From assembly GCA_951802195.1 (NCBI GenBank), contig OX637628.1, positions 186,001 through 250,000 of the forward strand: a DNA stretch of 64,000 nt. Direction: 5' to 3'. The notes under the pieces are model-generated. The model was given only the letters and a program-made list of their open reading frames with translations. It was not told the DNA's origin and did no database searches. How positions within the stretch are numbered: position 1 is the first letter of the stretch; each line of letters begins with the position of its first letter. Shown in pieces: positions 1 to 12,980 of the stretch. This stretch comes from Tausonia pullulans (lineage: Eukaryota > Basidiomycota > Tremellomycetes > Cystofilobasidiales > Mrakiaceae). The position numbers and the translations under genes were made by a program.

Positions 1-299
1 CTTCGGAGGCAGATAGGTTGACTGTAGGTGGAGGCAAAGAGCAGCTAATGGATGGTGGGCACGCAGACATTTGAGGTGGTGGTAAGAGAAAAGGGTAGCA
101 AGAGCGGGGGAGACTCTGGCCAATTTGTTGTTGTTGACTGTTGTTGACTGTTGTTGACCGACGAGACGGCTAGCGATCAGCCAACAGGGGGAGGGGCGTG
201 TGAAATGGGGGAAGAGCGCCCCTGTCTCTCAACCTTTCCGCGTCGAGCCGTAGTAAGCATAAAGCATTTATTCTACATTCCTCCCGCACACACAGATCA
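1..299. other. Left edge, no gene seen
   Basis: No supported coding exon lies before the stop codon of the Mim1-like gene. A short repeat built on ttgttgactg (about three copies, near 125-160) is the only structure I see. The stretch is probably 3' flank or 3' UTR of the minus-strand gene. Confidence 0.5.
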
Positions 300-2773
300 T
301 CACGGGAAGGCCTGGGACATAGGGTTCTCAACGAGGACCTTGCGCTCGCTGGCGCTTGTGTTGGTACCTAGGCCGACCTGGCCGACACCGCGATGCGAGG
401 GCGCCGCGAAGTACCAGTCCCGGACAGCAGCCTGAATCTGCTTGGCGGTGATCTCGCCAAAGCCAGCCATCATACCTCCGATGAAGGGGAGTACGACGTT
501 GATGCCGAGGCAGGCGAGGCCGAGGAGGAGCCGGCGCCGCAAGGGAAGGGCGCCAGAGAAGAGCGCGAGCGTGAGTGACGGAGGGGTGAGCGAGGCCGTC
601 GTGCTCGAGGTGAGGTAGGCGGCGATGGGGAGGTCCGGGGCAAGCGACGTCGACTGCTCGGGGGCGGCGACAACGGCGGTGCTCTCTTTCTCCTCATTCG
701 CCTTAGGGTTCGGAGTGAACGAGTTAGAGCTCTCCTCCCGACGGGCTACAGAGGCAGGCGTCGTCGCATCGGAAACCTTCGCGGGCGTCGTTTGGAGTGT
801 CGAGGTAGAGACAGTGACGTCCGACGAGACCTTGGGATCGACAGTCTAATGAAAAGTGAGGTCAGCGACGGTCCCTATCACGACCCGACTTTGGGCGCGC
901 AATTCTCACCTCGACATTGACGCCGTTGATCTTCTCAATTCGGCTATCGGCCATCTTGCCGAGATCTGCCTGCCCCTGCTGGCCATCAACACCCGCCCAT
1001 GCCTTTTGCACCGCCTTCCACCTCTTCTCCTCCTCCCCCTCCCTCTCCGCCTCAACCCCCTTCCTCGCCAGCGCGAGCGTCGTTCCCTCGAGCCCCAACT
1101 CCGCCTCCACTTTGCCTGCCAATTTCCTCCTCTCAAGCCTCTTCTCCTCCTCCCATTCCTCCTTCACCTCCTTCTTTCCCTCCCTCTCCCGCTGCTTCCT
1201 CTCCTCTTCCCTCACCTTCTCCCATCCAGCGCGAAGCTTCTCTGCCTTTTCCCGAGCAATGTTATTCTCCTCCTTCCAGGCGAGTAGCTGGGCATCGTAA
1301 CCAGTCTTCCAGGCGTCGGGGTCTGACGCCTCGTGAATGTCCTGCTGGGGGGAACCGGAGGGCATCTGAGGGAGGGCGGCGTCTTTGGTAGGTGGGATCG
1401 AAGGGTTGGGGAAGGCAGCGTCGCCGATGGCAGGAATCTCGGAGGTGGGCTGGGGCGACTCTTTGCGAGCAGGAGGGGCAGGGGGGGTGAATGCGCCATG
1501 GAGGGCATTCTGAGAGAATAAAGACAGCAATCAGCGCCATCTTCAAAGAAAATTGATCAAGCGTGTCTAGCCACTCACTCCGAGGACATCGTCCGTCTCA
1601 ACCTCAACACGCTCCTGCTCAATCTCCTGAACAAGCTTCTCTTGCGCAGCGGCAGCGGACTTGCCGTTAGACTTGCCTCCGATGGGAATCTCAGCTAGAG
1701 CGTCACCGATATCGGCAGCAGCCTGGAGGAGAGCCTTGTTGTCCTCGGTCTCCTCGGTCGAGGAGGAAGAGACGTCCTTGCCGGCGGCCTGAGCAACCTG
1801 AAGAATTGGGAGGGGGTGGAAATGGTCAGTAGCCCGTCGAGCTCGAAATGATTGTGGATGAGAATGACGGACCTCCTCGGCGGCGGCGGCCTCAGTGCCT
1901 TCAGCGGCCGACTGAGTAAGGTTGACCTGCTCAGTCTCGGGGACGCCCTGGAAGAGGTCCGAGGCGGTGGTGGTGTTCTGTTCAAGGGACACAACGAGCA
2001 GCGAGTCTCAGCCGGACGCGTATTTCTCTAGACTCGACCCCAGCTTGGCCATCGCTCTGTTCCGATTCGCAGGGCATACCACTCACGTCAGACATATGAT
2101 TGAGTGGTAGAGATAGAGGCGGTGGTGGAGAGGCGAGAAGTGTCCAAGAAGATGATCGAGAGGGAAGGGGCGCCTCGTCTAAGTGCTGCTCCAAGAGATT
2201 CTCCGAAGAAGGGTGAGGCTGGGCAGCCAGGATAAGCAACGGCGGTTCCGGGAGGTCGTCCGTCGCATCCAGGAGGGGTGAGGCAAAGGCCGAGGGGATC
2301 GTCGGGAGGGAGGCCGAAGACGGCGGCGACAGGGTCGACGACGAGCGACGGAGGGATATGAGCGGGATGGCGTCGCCGTCGTAGGAGGACGATGATCGTC
2401 GGCCAATACGCGTCGTTGACCAAAGCACATCAAGACCCGAGATCGACGAAGGGCGCGGCGAACGGGCGGGAGCAGCAGATGAGGCCGACGGCGAGGGAGC
2501 AGGGTGAGGCGAGGAGACCGTCCGAGAGCGACGAGGAAGTAAGTGTAGCGCCGAGTCCGAGGCCGGTTTTCGAGCGGGCGTCCGGCGCGGGATCCGGGTA
2601 GAGGCCAGAGCAGGACGAGAAGGCGGAGGAGAGCCATATGAAGAAGAGTGGAGAGAGCAAGAATCGGGCGAAGCGGGCATGATGGCGGCACCAGCGGACG
2701 GGCGTCGGATAGAGGAGAGACGGGGAGAGGAGGGGAGTTGAGAAGAGTGCGGGGCGTCAGAGAAGAGCAGCAT
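300..2773 (-). CDS. MIM1: Long Mim1-like mitochondrial outer-membrane import protein
   Basis: Five exons, all in phase 0: 2773-2087, 1977-1873, 1797-1579, 1509-910 and 845-300 (about 718 residues). The C-terminal exon carries one hydrophobic segment, INVVLPFIGGMMAGFGE, which matches the membrane segment of yeast Mim1/Tom13 (INLLLPFLNGMMLGFGE), including the glycines used for helix packing. Mim1 helps insert alpha-helical proteins and assemble TOM in the mitochondrial outer membrane. Yeast Mim1 has only about 113 residues. Here the segment follows a Ser/Pro-rich region (residues about 1-225), an acidic region, and a Glu/Lys/Arg-rich predicted coiled coil (about 400-500). The start is uncertain: a second ATG at 2095, nine bases before the first donor, would give about 492 residues. 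Codon third positions in the upstream 225 codons look coding, so I prefer the long form. The function rests on the membrane motif alone. Confidence 0.7.
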
Positions 2774-5358
2774 GGTGGGTGTTGAACGATCAAGGTAGGG
2801 GTTTCGACTCACAAGTGAAGTGTGTTGCGTGGGCCAAAGGACGGAGACGGAAGGCGAGAGAGGGAAGACGGTGGTCGAAGAGGCAGGAACGCTCGCGACA
2901 TCGAAAAGGGCGCCGCCGAGACGCGAGCGAGTGGCGATTCGCGCTCTCAGCACGTCATGCTCACTTCCTATCCTTGACGACCATCAATCAGATACTCCTG
3001 TCCATCTGAGGCAACCGAGAGGAGAAGACGCTTGACTAGAAGAACAACAGTATGGTTCTGTGAGGCCTGTTGCACGCCGTCATCAAGTAAGACCCACGAT
3101 CGCTCGTCGTCAGGGACAGTTAGAGGCCCCTGCCTCGCTGTTCCTGTTGAGATGATGGACTAGGCCAGAAGATCGTTTTGGACGTTCAGATCCCCTTTCA
3201 AAATAGAGCAAACAAGTTGCACACTGATTTACTGCGCGACGGTGCCAGGAGATCACTTTGACACTATGCAAGCGCTCAAGACTTCTCTTGGTCTTTGGGG
3301 GATCAGCCAGCCAATTCCCCAGACCTAATATAGGGACTATAATAACGCTGTTCAAGAAGGAGAGCTGGCGTCCGTTACCTTTTGAGCTAGCAAGATGCCG
3401 CGATCCCTTCGATTGGTCCCAGCGGCCCGACGAGCCGCCGCAGTGAAGTAGTATGTGATGTTGGTCTTTATGCCCTATGCGCTGGTTCAGAGAGTAGACC
3501 TATGGGGCCGTTTGAATCTTGGGGAGAGGAGTCTCAAAAAAGCGGTTGGTTTGGGGGGAATTAGGTAAAGAGCGCAACTTGATGTTTACATCTCATTTAC
3601 GCTGCTCCGCAGCAGCGTTCTCTCCATTTTTATCAGGATTCCAAAGCGCATTGCTGGCATGATATCATCTCTCTCTTCAAGACGCACCCACCGAAAGGGC
3701 AGCCAGAGGCATCAATTTTGGCATCAAGGCAAGCAATGCGGAAGGTCGGCCTACTCAAAAGAGACAACTTGCTTGCCCGTGCAAGTCGGCCGGCGCGCCG
3801 AGGGTGGTGTCTTGCCCCGGAAGGAAACGAAGCTAAAGGAGAGTGAGTGTCTCGTCGTGGCGAAATTAATAGGTACAGTTGGACCGGTACCAACCTTGTC
3901 TCTCGCTTATTGCTTGCTGGTGTCCCGGTCATATAAAAGGAATGACGAATGACCGACGGTGAGAATGCCGACCAAGTTCAGCCACGTCCGGAGCGAGCGA
4001 AGGGTTGCGTTCCCGGTCGGACGGATGATCAGTCGGTCCATCGGCCCAGAAGACATGCTATTCAACCTGACAAAAGCCCATCACGCCTGATACATCTCTG
4101 TTCTAAGCGCGCGCGAAAGGATGGACGGGACAAGCGAGCGAGGGAATCAACTCATAGAACCCTGAAGAACGGGACTAAAGATTCTCGAGTGATAGAGAAC
4201 CCAGGGAAGGTGCATCCTGTCGAACCCATGGAAGCGGGACAACTTAGCGTTAGTAATGCCACCGCTGCCCTGGCAGAGAAGGGGAGATGTGGTGGCCCAA
4301 GGCTAGGCATGCCCAGGAACCACATTGCTCTGGACCTCTACATCTCCGCAACTTTCCAACTTACGCCCCATTTCACCCCCTAGCTCCGAGATAGTTACAT
4401 CAGGGAAAAAGCTTTCCTTCCCCGGTTTGTCCCGAGGCGGGAAATTGTTCTCCCTCCTGCCCCAGCCCTCATGCGCATGTGTGATGAACGCAGCGGGGGC
4501 GATCCTGTCCGGCTAGGGAGTACTGCCATGGAGATAGCGTGCGGAAAGCGTGAGTAGAGAGTGGCATAGCGGAGAAAGAGAGCGGGGCTAGAGAAGAAGA
4601 GTCTCATCCGTCCCCTTGAGATCAGATCTACAACGGGAACATCGGCTGAGCCAAGGGCTGGGAGAGTTCACTCGGGTATCCTCGGCACTCTAGGCACTCT
4701 GTCCTTTCCCAAGCAGGCGAGGATACTTGTATCAACGGAGGACGTCCATGACTCGAGAGTACTGTCGATCGCGGCGGCGAGGAACGGTGCGCCGGCTTGG
4801 TTGGACAGTCTTTGAGGGAGGACAGACAGAGATGCGAGGGGAAGTGCCCTGCTCTCCGTTAGCTCATCTCCCCCTTCTCGGCAGGGACCGGAGTGTATGT
4901 GTAGGAGGGCGCCTCCTATCATATCCACTAATGACAGTTGGACCGGGTCAAGGGGACCAAGTGAGGACAGATAGTGCCGTTGCAGAGAACTCGAGCCTGT
5001 GATCGACTGGAGTCGCGGGTACCCGGCAGAGAGCCGGCAAGCGTCGCTTGGTCTCTGCCCGCTCACCCTCTCCGCTCCTCTTCTCCACCATCATCCACCA
5101 CCCACACCGTCGTCGTCACTCCCCCTTCCCCTCGCCCCACCTGGCCCCTCCTCGACGGACCCCCACGAACCTTTCCCCCGTCCCAGCAACCCTTGCCCCG
5201 CGTCACCACCGACGTTCAGCTCATCTCGCTCGCCTGCCCGCTACTGCTCGACGACCGCCGAGCGTCGCCTCTGCCCAGCTTCGGCCCTTTCCGGCGCCCT
5301 CCTCTCGGCGCCCTATTCTCCTCCCCTCGCCTTCTTTCCTCCACCCCTCCTCTAGGCG
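2774..5358. other. Intergenic region between divergent genes
   Basis: This 2.6 kb separates the divergently transcribed Mim1-like and DUF1752 genes and must hold both promoters. Only short open frames without splice-consistent continuation are present. The last 300 bases before 5359 are pyrimidine-rich (long C/T runs from about 5080), as expected for a fungal 5' UTR of the plus-strand gene. I see no tRNA or repeat family. Confidence 0.5.
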
Positions 5359-8300
5359 ATGCTTCAGCCTTCGCCCCTCCCGCAACCGGTGCTCTCGGTC
5401 GCGCTCCCGGCCATCGAGGACGTCAAGGGCGGCGAGGGCCTATCGAGCCTTTGGCATGTCTTCTCGAAATGCAAGGAGTTCACCCAGGATGGTCAGTCCT
5501 CGGTCTCGCTCTTTGTCACTCCGCTCTATCTCTTTCTCTCTCGACATTGTCTTGCCCTCCTGTTGTCGATTTCACTTGCCGGCCCGGATGGCCGCCCGCG
5601 CGCGCACCAGGCTGGCCTGTTTCCCATTCTCGCATCGCCCGCCCGTAGCTCCTCCTTTGCCCTCTTAGCAAAGCTCTCTTCCTCGCTTGCTTCTGCTTGC
5701 TTGCTTGGCAGTGAGCCGCCGCGATTGCCAACCGCGGCGTTGTCACTTCCTCTGTCGGGGGCCTCTGGCAGGCAGCTGCCTGGCTTTTCTGGCGACGCTC
5801 CTCCGTGCTCCCGCGCTGACACCCGCCCCACTTCTTGCATTGCCTCCACTTCTTCAGGCTCCCGACTAGAGAATATCTCCTGGCGGTGAGTTTCATGTCT
5901 CTCTTTCGCATTCATCTTCTTTCGCCTAGCATAGGCGTAACGACGGAAGAACCGCGGCCTCCCCTCGTTCGCCCGGCCGGTCCGGACTTTCCCCTCAGGC
6001 GAGCTGATGCTTCACACGGGCGAGCGGAGCCACGTTCGTTTGCTCCGACCGAGACCTCTCGAGTTCAGCCCTCTCTCTCTCTCTCTCGAGCTCCTCATCC
6101 CATCGCGATGATGAGCTTTTCGAGAGGACGGCTGGGGTGGTTCGCCGCATCTGGCGGGTCCAATGCAAGGGAGGGCTGGCCTACCTTGTCACCAGACAGG
6201 TGCCGCCGGGCGAGCGCGCGCGCCGGAAGAGGAGGGTCACCGGGTCTTCATCTCTGTCGTCTTGTCTCCTTCACGTCCATACCTAGCTCTTGCCGCCGGC
6301 TAAGGATCTTCCTGGGTCCGAGTCAATGCTCATCTTCGTCGCGGTCTCCCTTGCTTGCCGCACACATTGCGTGCTCTCGCCCTTGTAAGGCCGAGGCCCG
6401 ATCGGAGATGGGGCGAGAGCATGCATGCACGCGCGCGTGCTCAACAAGCGCTCGCTGGCTTCTCGGTCGTTGGGGCTGACGGGCAGCTCTAGGCTCCGCT
6501 AGGACACCCATCTCGCCCTTTCGTTCGGTTTCTGTACTCGTTGGCTGGCTGAGGTGTCCCTTCCTTGGCAAGGGAAGCAAGCTGATCTTCTACGTCCCTC
6601 CTTCTCCTGATCGCCTCATGCTTAGACTATGGTGAGCAAGCTCTCATCCTTCCTCATCGTCTTATCAGAGCTGACGGACCCGATATCTCCCCCAGGTACC
6701 GGCATCTCCACCCGCCCGGCTCATCGTACGGCCACTGCGAGGACTACCCCGAGAACAACTTCGAGCAGCACCGCCGTCTCTCCGTCTCCTCCGGATCCTC
6801 ACTCGCCGAGTCGTCCGAGGCGTCCACATCTGGCTCATTTGAGGAAACCTCTAACGCCTCTCATCAGCAGCACCACGCGTCGCCCGTCTCGACGCTCCTT
6901 CATCATCAGGTCGAGGCCGCTCGCAACGCATCGCCCCATCCTCATTCCTCCACAACCTCGACGACGGCCCATCCCCAATCTCGGCGTCTACACTCGCGGC
7001 CCTCATCTTCGGTGTCGATCCAATCTGAGCCCTCATATTTCCCTAGCAATCGTGCCGGCGGGGATCTCTCGATGACCACCAACACCCCCGCAAATGGCCA
7101 GTCTTCCTCTAACCGCGACGAAGGCAGCGGCTCAACGACCCCTCGCCCCCCTCTGGGCACCCGCGGTCATTCGTCTCCTCACTTCGCCGCCCACGGCATG
7201 GCCACCCACGGCACGGCTTCCCACGGGTCAGGATCGACGACCCCGCATGCCTCTCGTCACCACCACCCGCGGCAACAAGACGACGCCGCCCTCTCATTCG
7301 GTCGGGTCCTCGGCCAGGTTTTCCGCGAAGGCATGTCGACCGCCGGGTCGCGCGAGATGGTTGTCGAGCGGGAACGCCAGAGGGATCGCACGCGAACTCG
7401 GTCGATGGAGATCAAGGCCAACACAGGTGGCCTTGCTCAGCATCAGGGGACCTTAAGGTGTAACCCGATTTCGGCTGTCTCGAGTCCGAACATCGTCATG
7501 ACCGCATCCCCTGCGGTCCCTCCTTCGGCTTCGTCGTCTGCCTCGTTGACGTTGAGGGCTGCGCGCGCCGTCGTTGCAAGGGAGAAGGAGCCGCTCGAAG
7601 ATGAGGACGAGAACGAGCGGTACCTCACCTCAGGACCTTCCATCCACGTCACCGACCCGACGCCGTTCAACACGCAGCCCAACACGCCCGAGACATCCCA
7701 GAGGGGGACACCGACAGGGCCCATGTCGCCTGAAACGGCGACGATGACGCTGAAGTCGCGCGCGGAGGGTGCGTCTTGTCTTTTCTACTCTCCCTCGCAT
7801 TACAGCTAAGCAGACACTGACCTACTTTTCTCTTTCTCCAGCTGAAAATTTCTCTTCATCGTCCACTCGCGCCGGCGTCACCTCCCCCCTGGCCACAACT
7901 ACAACGGCCCCTCTCTCCTCTCCCTCGCTTCACTCCAACTCTTCGCTCGCCTCAGGCTCCTCCGAGCATATCGACCAAAGCGGCTCCCTTGTCGACTCGA
8001 TCGGCACATGTTCCTCAGCCGAGTCCGCCCTCGCGTTCACGTCCAAGCGATCCCCTCAGCCTCAACAGCAGCAACAGATGTCTCAGCCCCAGCCGAGCCC
8101 GCCTCCAAAATCGTCCTCTCCCACCCCATCCCAGCGAGACCAAGCGTCTTCTGCCGCGGCGGCCCTCAAACGGAGCATGTTTTTCATCCAGTCGCCCGGA
8201 GACGGCGGCGACGGGGCGTCGTCGAGCTCGATGGCTTCCAGCGGAGGCGCGGCGGCTCCTTGCGGACATGGAGGGGGGGGTGTCGCGGCTGCTGGAGCTG

Positions 8301-11263
8301 GGACCGACTTTGAGAGCAGGAGGATCGTTGCGGGTGGACTTGGGCTGGGGATGGACGGGTACCAGCACGACCAGGGGACGCAGAAGCAGCAGCCTCAATC
8401 TCATCCGACGACGACAAACAAAGGCAAAGGCAAGGCCTCGTCGACGACGGCCATCGTCTCCCCCCGCCACAGCGCCACCGGCCGGGTCCGCTCCCCGATG
8501 TCACCTCCCTCCCCCAACTCCAACGGACGTCGCCTCAGTCTTTCTGCTCACCACCCCACCGGCAGGCCCTCGGAGCCTTCGCCCTCATCTTCCACTGGCG
8601 TCGGCCAATCCCCCATTTCGCCAACGACCTCGGCTCATCTCGAAGTATCGCCTCTCTCCCCGGCAGGCCATCACCTCGCGACGGCACCGTCTCCGCTCAA
8701 GCACGGCTCGTTTTCCTCTGCCGCTGCGCCCACGACGGCGGCGGCAACGACGACCCTCAAGCCCGCGGCCATCGAGTCGCGTCATAGGCGACGCAGCTCC
8801 GCGTCCTCTGCTGGCATCGGGCTGAAGCATACCATCAAGTCCCAGGCGGCCACCGCCGCTAAGCTCAAGCGGACACCCTCGTCGACGAATCCCAACAGCG
8901 CCAATCCCAACCCAAAGAAGGTTCTTTCGACGACGACGATCGGCACTCCCTCCATTCCCGCAAGCAAGTCCCCCGACGCTCGCGGCTCCTCCACCTTCGG
9001 CAAGCGCCCGACGCTCGCTTCCCAGACTAGCAACATGTCCGCCGTGACAGCGACAAGCGCCCACAAGTCGCGCACAGCGGGGCCCTCCGCTGCCCCAACG
9101 ACGCTCGCCATGACCAAGACCAAGGCGAGCAGCCACAAGTCCGCCGGTGGCATCGCTCGTCCCGGTCCTGGCGCGTCATTCACTGCGGCTGATGACGGCA
9201 ACAGCGATGGCTACGAGGACGAATCAGAGTTCGACTCTGATGAGGAGATGGACTCTGACGAGATCGATGATGACCAGGAGGAAGACGACTCGGATGACTG
9301 GGCGTCAGACTCGGACGATGCGTCGGCGCTTGCGCAGCTTGCGGAGGAGCGGGCCGCGAGGGAGAGAGCGGAGGAGGCAGAGAGGCAGAGGACGATGTTC
9401 CAAAAGGTGCCGACGTCCAAGTCACAGTTGAACCTCTATGGCCTCGGTCGGGAGGCGGCTGCGGCGAAGCCGAGCTCTGGGGGTTCTGGAGCGTCAGCGG
9501 ATGGTCTGAAGAGGATGACAAGCAGCCACTCGTCCGTTGAGGCGACGACTGGGTCGGCGGGAGAGGGTCCTACGGGCAACATCGGTGGGGGAAGGAGCTC
9601 GGGTCTTCTCAGCGATATGTTCCGCATCGAGCGGGAGAAGAGGGAGGCGGCTCAGGCGGCGCTTGCCTCGCCGCCTTCGCCACCAGTGACGACGGTGGAC
9701 CAGCAGCAGCCGCCGACTTTGGCCAGACCGAGGAGGAATTCGGTTAGCCCTGGAGCTGTCTAATTATCTTCCCGCGCGCTTGCTGACTTCATCTCCCCCG
9801 ATTTTCTCAGAGCTCCCAGGACCTCTGGGTCCGTACCCGCTCCGGCCTCGCTATGACCACTGGCCTCGCAACCGCCACGACGTCTGCCACGATGGCCGGC
9901 GCCGGCGGTCTTACCCGTAACAAGAGCTCAGCGGCCCTCCCACTCGAGAGCGGTCTCTCCGTTGGGCGGGAGCCCATGGTGAGCATACCTCAGCACAGGC
10001 ATTCGGGTCCCAAGGGCGAGGAGCTCGAGACCGACAGCGAGGACGAAGGGCAGGGGGTGCCCAACAAGCTCGCACTTGAAGCGTCGGAGGCTCAGCGGCG
10101 ATTGGCGCTGCTCTCGGCGAAGAGATCGCCCTCCAGCGTCTCCCCAAATGGCGGCAGCTCACAAACTCAGTCCCGCTTGCCGTCTGGCAGCCAGAAGCAT
10201 CAACAGCATCCTCCGACAACGCGCCCGCTCCCTCCCCGACCGAAGTCGCCTTCACCTCTTCCTTCCCCCGGTCCCGTCGAGACCGCCGCCCACTCAGCCG
10301 CTCACGTCCGTGAGCCTGAGCCGCCCATCATGGGCATCCCCCAATCGCCGCGGACAACGCGTCGACAGATGCTCGCGGCCGAACTGCCAGAGGAGCTTCG
10401 CAAGCAGCTCCTTTGGGAGCGCATGTCCCGCCAGGTCGTTGGCCCAGCTGCGCCCATCGTTGCGGCCCATCTCAACCGGTCCAACTCGTCCCCAAGGCTC
10501 TCTCAAGAGGGCTCCACCGGCATTTCCAGCGCCGGCAGCAGACCGCCGGTCTCGCGCGGAGTGACTGCCCCTGCTTCGGAGGGCAACTCGCGCGCCAACT
10601 CGCCGCACCCTTCGCCACCTGACCCTAAGACGTCTAACACCACGGGCAACGGCAACGGCAACGGCAAGACGACGCCTCCTGCCCCTAGTCTTGCCAAGCG
10701 AGCAACGACCTCACTCCTCGCCTCTGCGGGTCTCCGTCCGCTCACGCCTTCGGGACCCCCCTCTTCTGGCGTTGCCCAGTCGACGACGGCCACCCAGCCC
10801 TTGGACGGTCGTCCGAGCCATCACCACGCAGCCTCAGCATCCTCCACCGTATCATCCGCTTCCTCCTCTCGTGCCAACTCGCGTGGCCCTCCGAATGTCC
10901 ATGGCGGCCCCATGCGAAGGACCAAGTCCAAGGTCTACCTTCCAACGCACGTTTACCCGGATCAGATCATCTCGCACGGCATGGGAGCCCTCCGATCCAA
11001 GATGGAGGAGCGCAAAGCCAAGAAGGCCGCCGGAGCGGAGGATGACTCTTCGAGCTCGGACGAGGAGGACGAGGAGCTCGAGGCGCAGATCGCGCTTCAG
11101 AGGAGTCGGACCCACACGGGCGCTCTCAACTATATGATCCCCGACGATGATCGGACTTGGGATGCGGACTACAGGAGCCACGGCTGTGAGTGAAGCTCCT
11201 CACTTCGTGTGATCTAACCTCGACATACTGACGCTCCTGTCTTCCGCCTCCGCTTAAGTCTGA
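5359..11263 (+). CDS. DUF1752/DUF3295 nitrogen-regulator-like protein
   Basis: Seven exons: 5359-5491, 5858-5885, 6626-6631, 6696-7768, 7842-9742, 9811-11185 and 11259-11263, summing to 4,521 nt (1,506 residues) in one frame. The N-terminus holds a DUF1752 (AreA/GATA-like N-terminal) motif: LWHVFSKCKEFTQDG then RLENISWRLWYRH, assembled across four exons. Residues about 1000-1300 include TTRRQMLAAELPEELRKQLL-WER, the hallmark of the fungal DUF3295 region. The end, WDADYRSHGF, also suits that family. The rest is Ser/Pro/Thr-rich disordered sequence with an acidic stretch (about 9220-9330). Proteins with this pair of domains are nutrient-signalling or transcription-associated factors in fungi; no GATA zinc finger or other catalytic domain is visible here. 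The last exon adds only the final residue and stop. Skipping that splice would end the protein CE-stop instead. Confidence 0.85.
6626..6631 (+). other. 6-nt micro-exon of the DUF1752 gene
   Basis: ACTATG is bounded by ...gcttag and gtgagc. It completes R-L-W between TGGCG (ends 5885) and GTACCGG (starts 6696). Without it the conserved SWRLWYRH motif is lost and the frame does not restore the family consensus. Confidence 0.8.
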
Positions 11264-11933
11264 ATTTGGGTTCGCTTGCTCGCCTCTCTTCTTCTCTCTC
11301 GCCACGTATTTCAAACTGCGTTTCTTTCTCCCTCCACTCTATCTCGGACAAGTCATCTCTTTCTTTCCATCTCCTCTCAATAGGACGCCCGGCACGGGCG
11401 GGGATCAGTTCCCCACCTCGTCTTCCCCCGAAATGCACCCTTCTCACTTTCTCTTTTCCCAGTTGTATCATTCCCCCTTTCCTTTTTCTTTCTTCCCTTG
11501 TACAGTTCACCTTCCCTCTCTCTTCTCTAGCATCTTCAAACTACTCTCCGCACACACATTCCTCTCCTGTTTTGCCTTTTCTCTTTCTTTTCTTCTCGCT
11601 TCCTTTCTTCGCGTTTTTTTTCCTGTTCAGCGTGTAATTCTACGGCATGTCTCTTTCCGAGCTCGCGAGACCCTGGCCGATGTTGAAGGGATCAGATGAG
11701 GAAGGCGGACGTAACTTCAGATCGACCTGTTAATCTCGCTGTCAGCCGGGCCGACTGAGGCCTGTCTTGACCGTTGCCCACCGATCGCTACCGGCAGCTC
11801 AAGAAGTAGGCACGCACTTCGTAGCTGCTTCTGTCCCAGAACGACTTCGCTAGCTCGGTCGTATGAAAGCGAAAGCATGCATACAGGTCGACCTGTCACT
11901 CCTTCTTTCCCTCCATCCGTCCCGTCGACCCTC
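11264..11933. other. Pyrimidine-rich gap between convergent genes
   Basis: The 3' ends of the DUF1752 gene (+) and the orphan gene (-) face each other here. The stretch 11270-11630 is strongly C/T-rich with T runs, consistent with a long 3' UTR of the plus-strand gene. No exon or RNA gene is recognised. Confidence 0.45.
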
Positions 11934-12980
11934 TCAGTGGTCTGGCCTCGAAGTCCTCCTTCTCTGCCGGATCCCGACCCTCCAAGCCTCAACTTTTTCC
12001 ATCGTATCAGGCGACGGCGGCTGGGGGTCCCACTGAGGCTCCATCTCCTCGTCCTCCTCCCTGCTGATCTCCTCTACCACCGCGCACGGAGGGGGCAGCG
12101 TATCTCCAAAGACGACTCTCGCGAGCTCCCGGCTCGGTAAAAGGATGGATGCGAGTGGAGGCATGGTGGATGTCGCGGTGAGAGTGACCAGGGTCGGGGT
12201 GGAGGAGAATGCGGTGGGACCTGCCGTTGTCGCCAGATCCGCCGACGCTGCCGAGGACCCACGGCAGGGGAGAGGTACGCCCCCACTCGCCTCGTCTTCT
12301 TCTGTCCGGGGCCGCTTGAAGTGGCTGACACCCATCCCCGAGAACCGTCGAGTGAGGGAGAGCGACGAGTCGACGGCGGTAGCCTGCCAAGGCTGGAGGA
12401 GCCGTCGGCGGGTCTCGGACGACGCCGACCATCTCGAAGATGAGCCAGAGGGCGACAGGACCGCGTCGTCGTCCCTGCGAACAGGCGTCCTTGCCAGCCG
12501 GTAGGGTCCCTCGCCTGCGGGACTGAAGGCGAAGTCCGAGGTGGCGGCCTTGGGTGGCGTGTGGAAGATCGGTGGGGTTCGGAGGTGGATCGGCTCCGTC
12601 TGGGCCTGAAAGGCGACGCGAAGAGGACGTGGATGATGCAGCTTGAGAGGGTGGTCCGCAGCTAGACCGCCTCCGGGCGTCCTGTCCTCGTCGACGTCCG
12701 TGTCGGTGGAAAGCCTGGAGCCCGAGAGGCAGGTACAGTTGGAGGGAGCGTAGGCTTGCTCGCAGTGCTTGGCGGGCGAGGAGGAGGATATGGAAGAGAC
12801 GGGCTGCAGCTGCCGGAAGGGGGGAAATGCGTCGAGGTAGACCGCAGGTAGCGCGGCGGGAGGCAGTGAAGGCGAAGACTGGCGGGGCTTTAAGTAGCAT
12901 CTAGAGATATCAGACTAGAGGACACACCCATCGCCGTGTGTGTAAAAGCTGCTCACTTGGCGAACTAGAGCGCTCGGCAT
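11934..12980 (-). CDS. Orphan disordered protein
   Basis: Two exons, 12980-12957 (MPSALVRQ, donor gtgagc) and 12887-11934, give about 325 residues. I recognise no domain. The sequence is rich in Ser, Pro and Thr with short motifs such as HLRTPPIFHTPPKAA, SRWSASSETRRRLLQPW and VSHFKRPRTEEDE, the last resembling a basic/acidic nuclear-protein stretch. Spaced S/T-P dipeptides could be kinase sites, but that is inference. A longer frame exists in the same place on the same strand (12007-12900), but its His/Arg/Gly-rich composition and codon use look like a shadow. An alternative acceptor (cag at 12878-12876) would remove three residues. An upstream ATG at 13097 (minus strand, same frame) could extend the N-terminus. 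It diverges from the flavoprotein gene. Confidence 0.6.

Noticed and set aside
12007-12900. A 297-codon minus-strand open frame
   Set aside because: It overlaps the annotated orphan gene in another frame and is dominated by Arg, His, Gly and Pro, as expected for a shadow frame. The alternative frame has a balanced acidic/basic pattern and a clean upstream exon.
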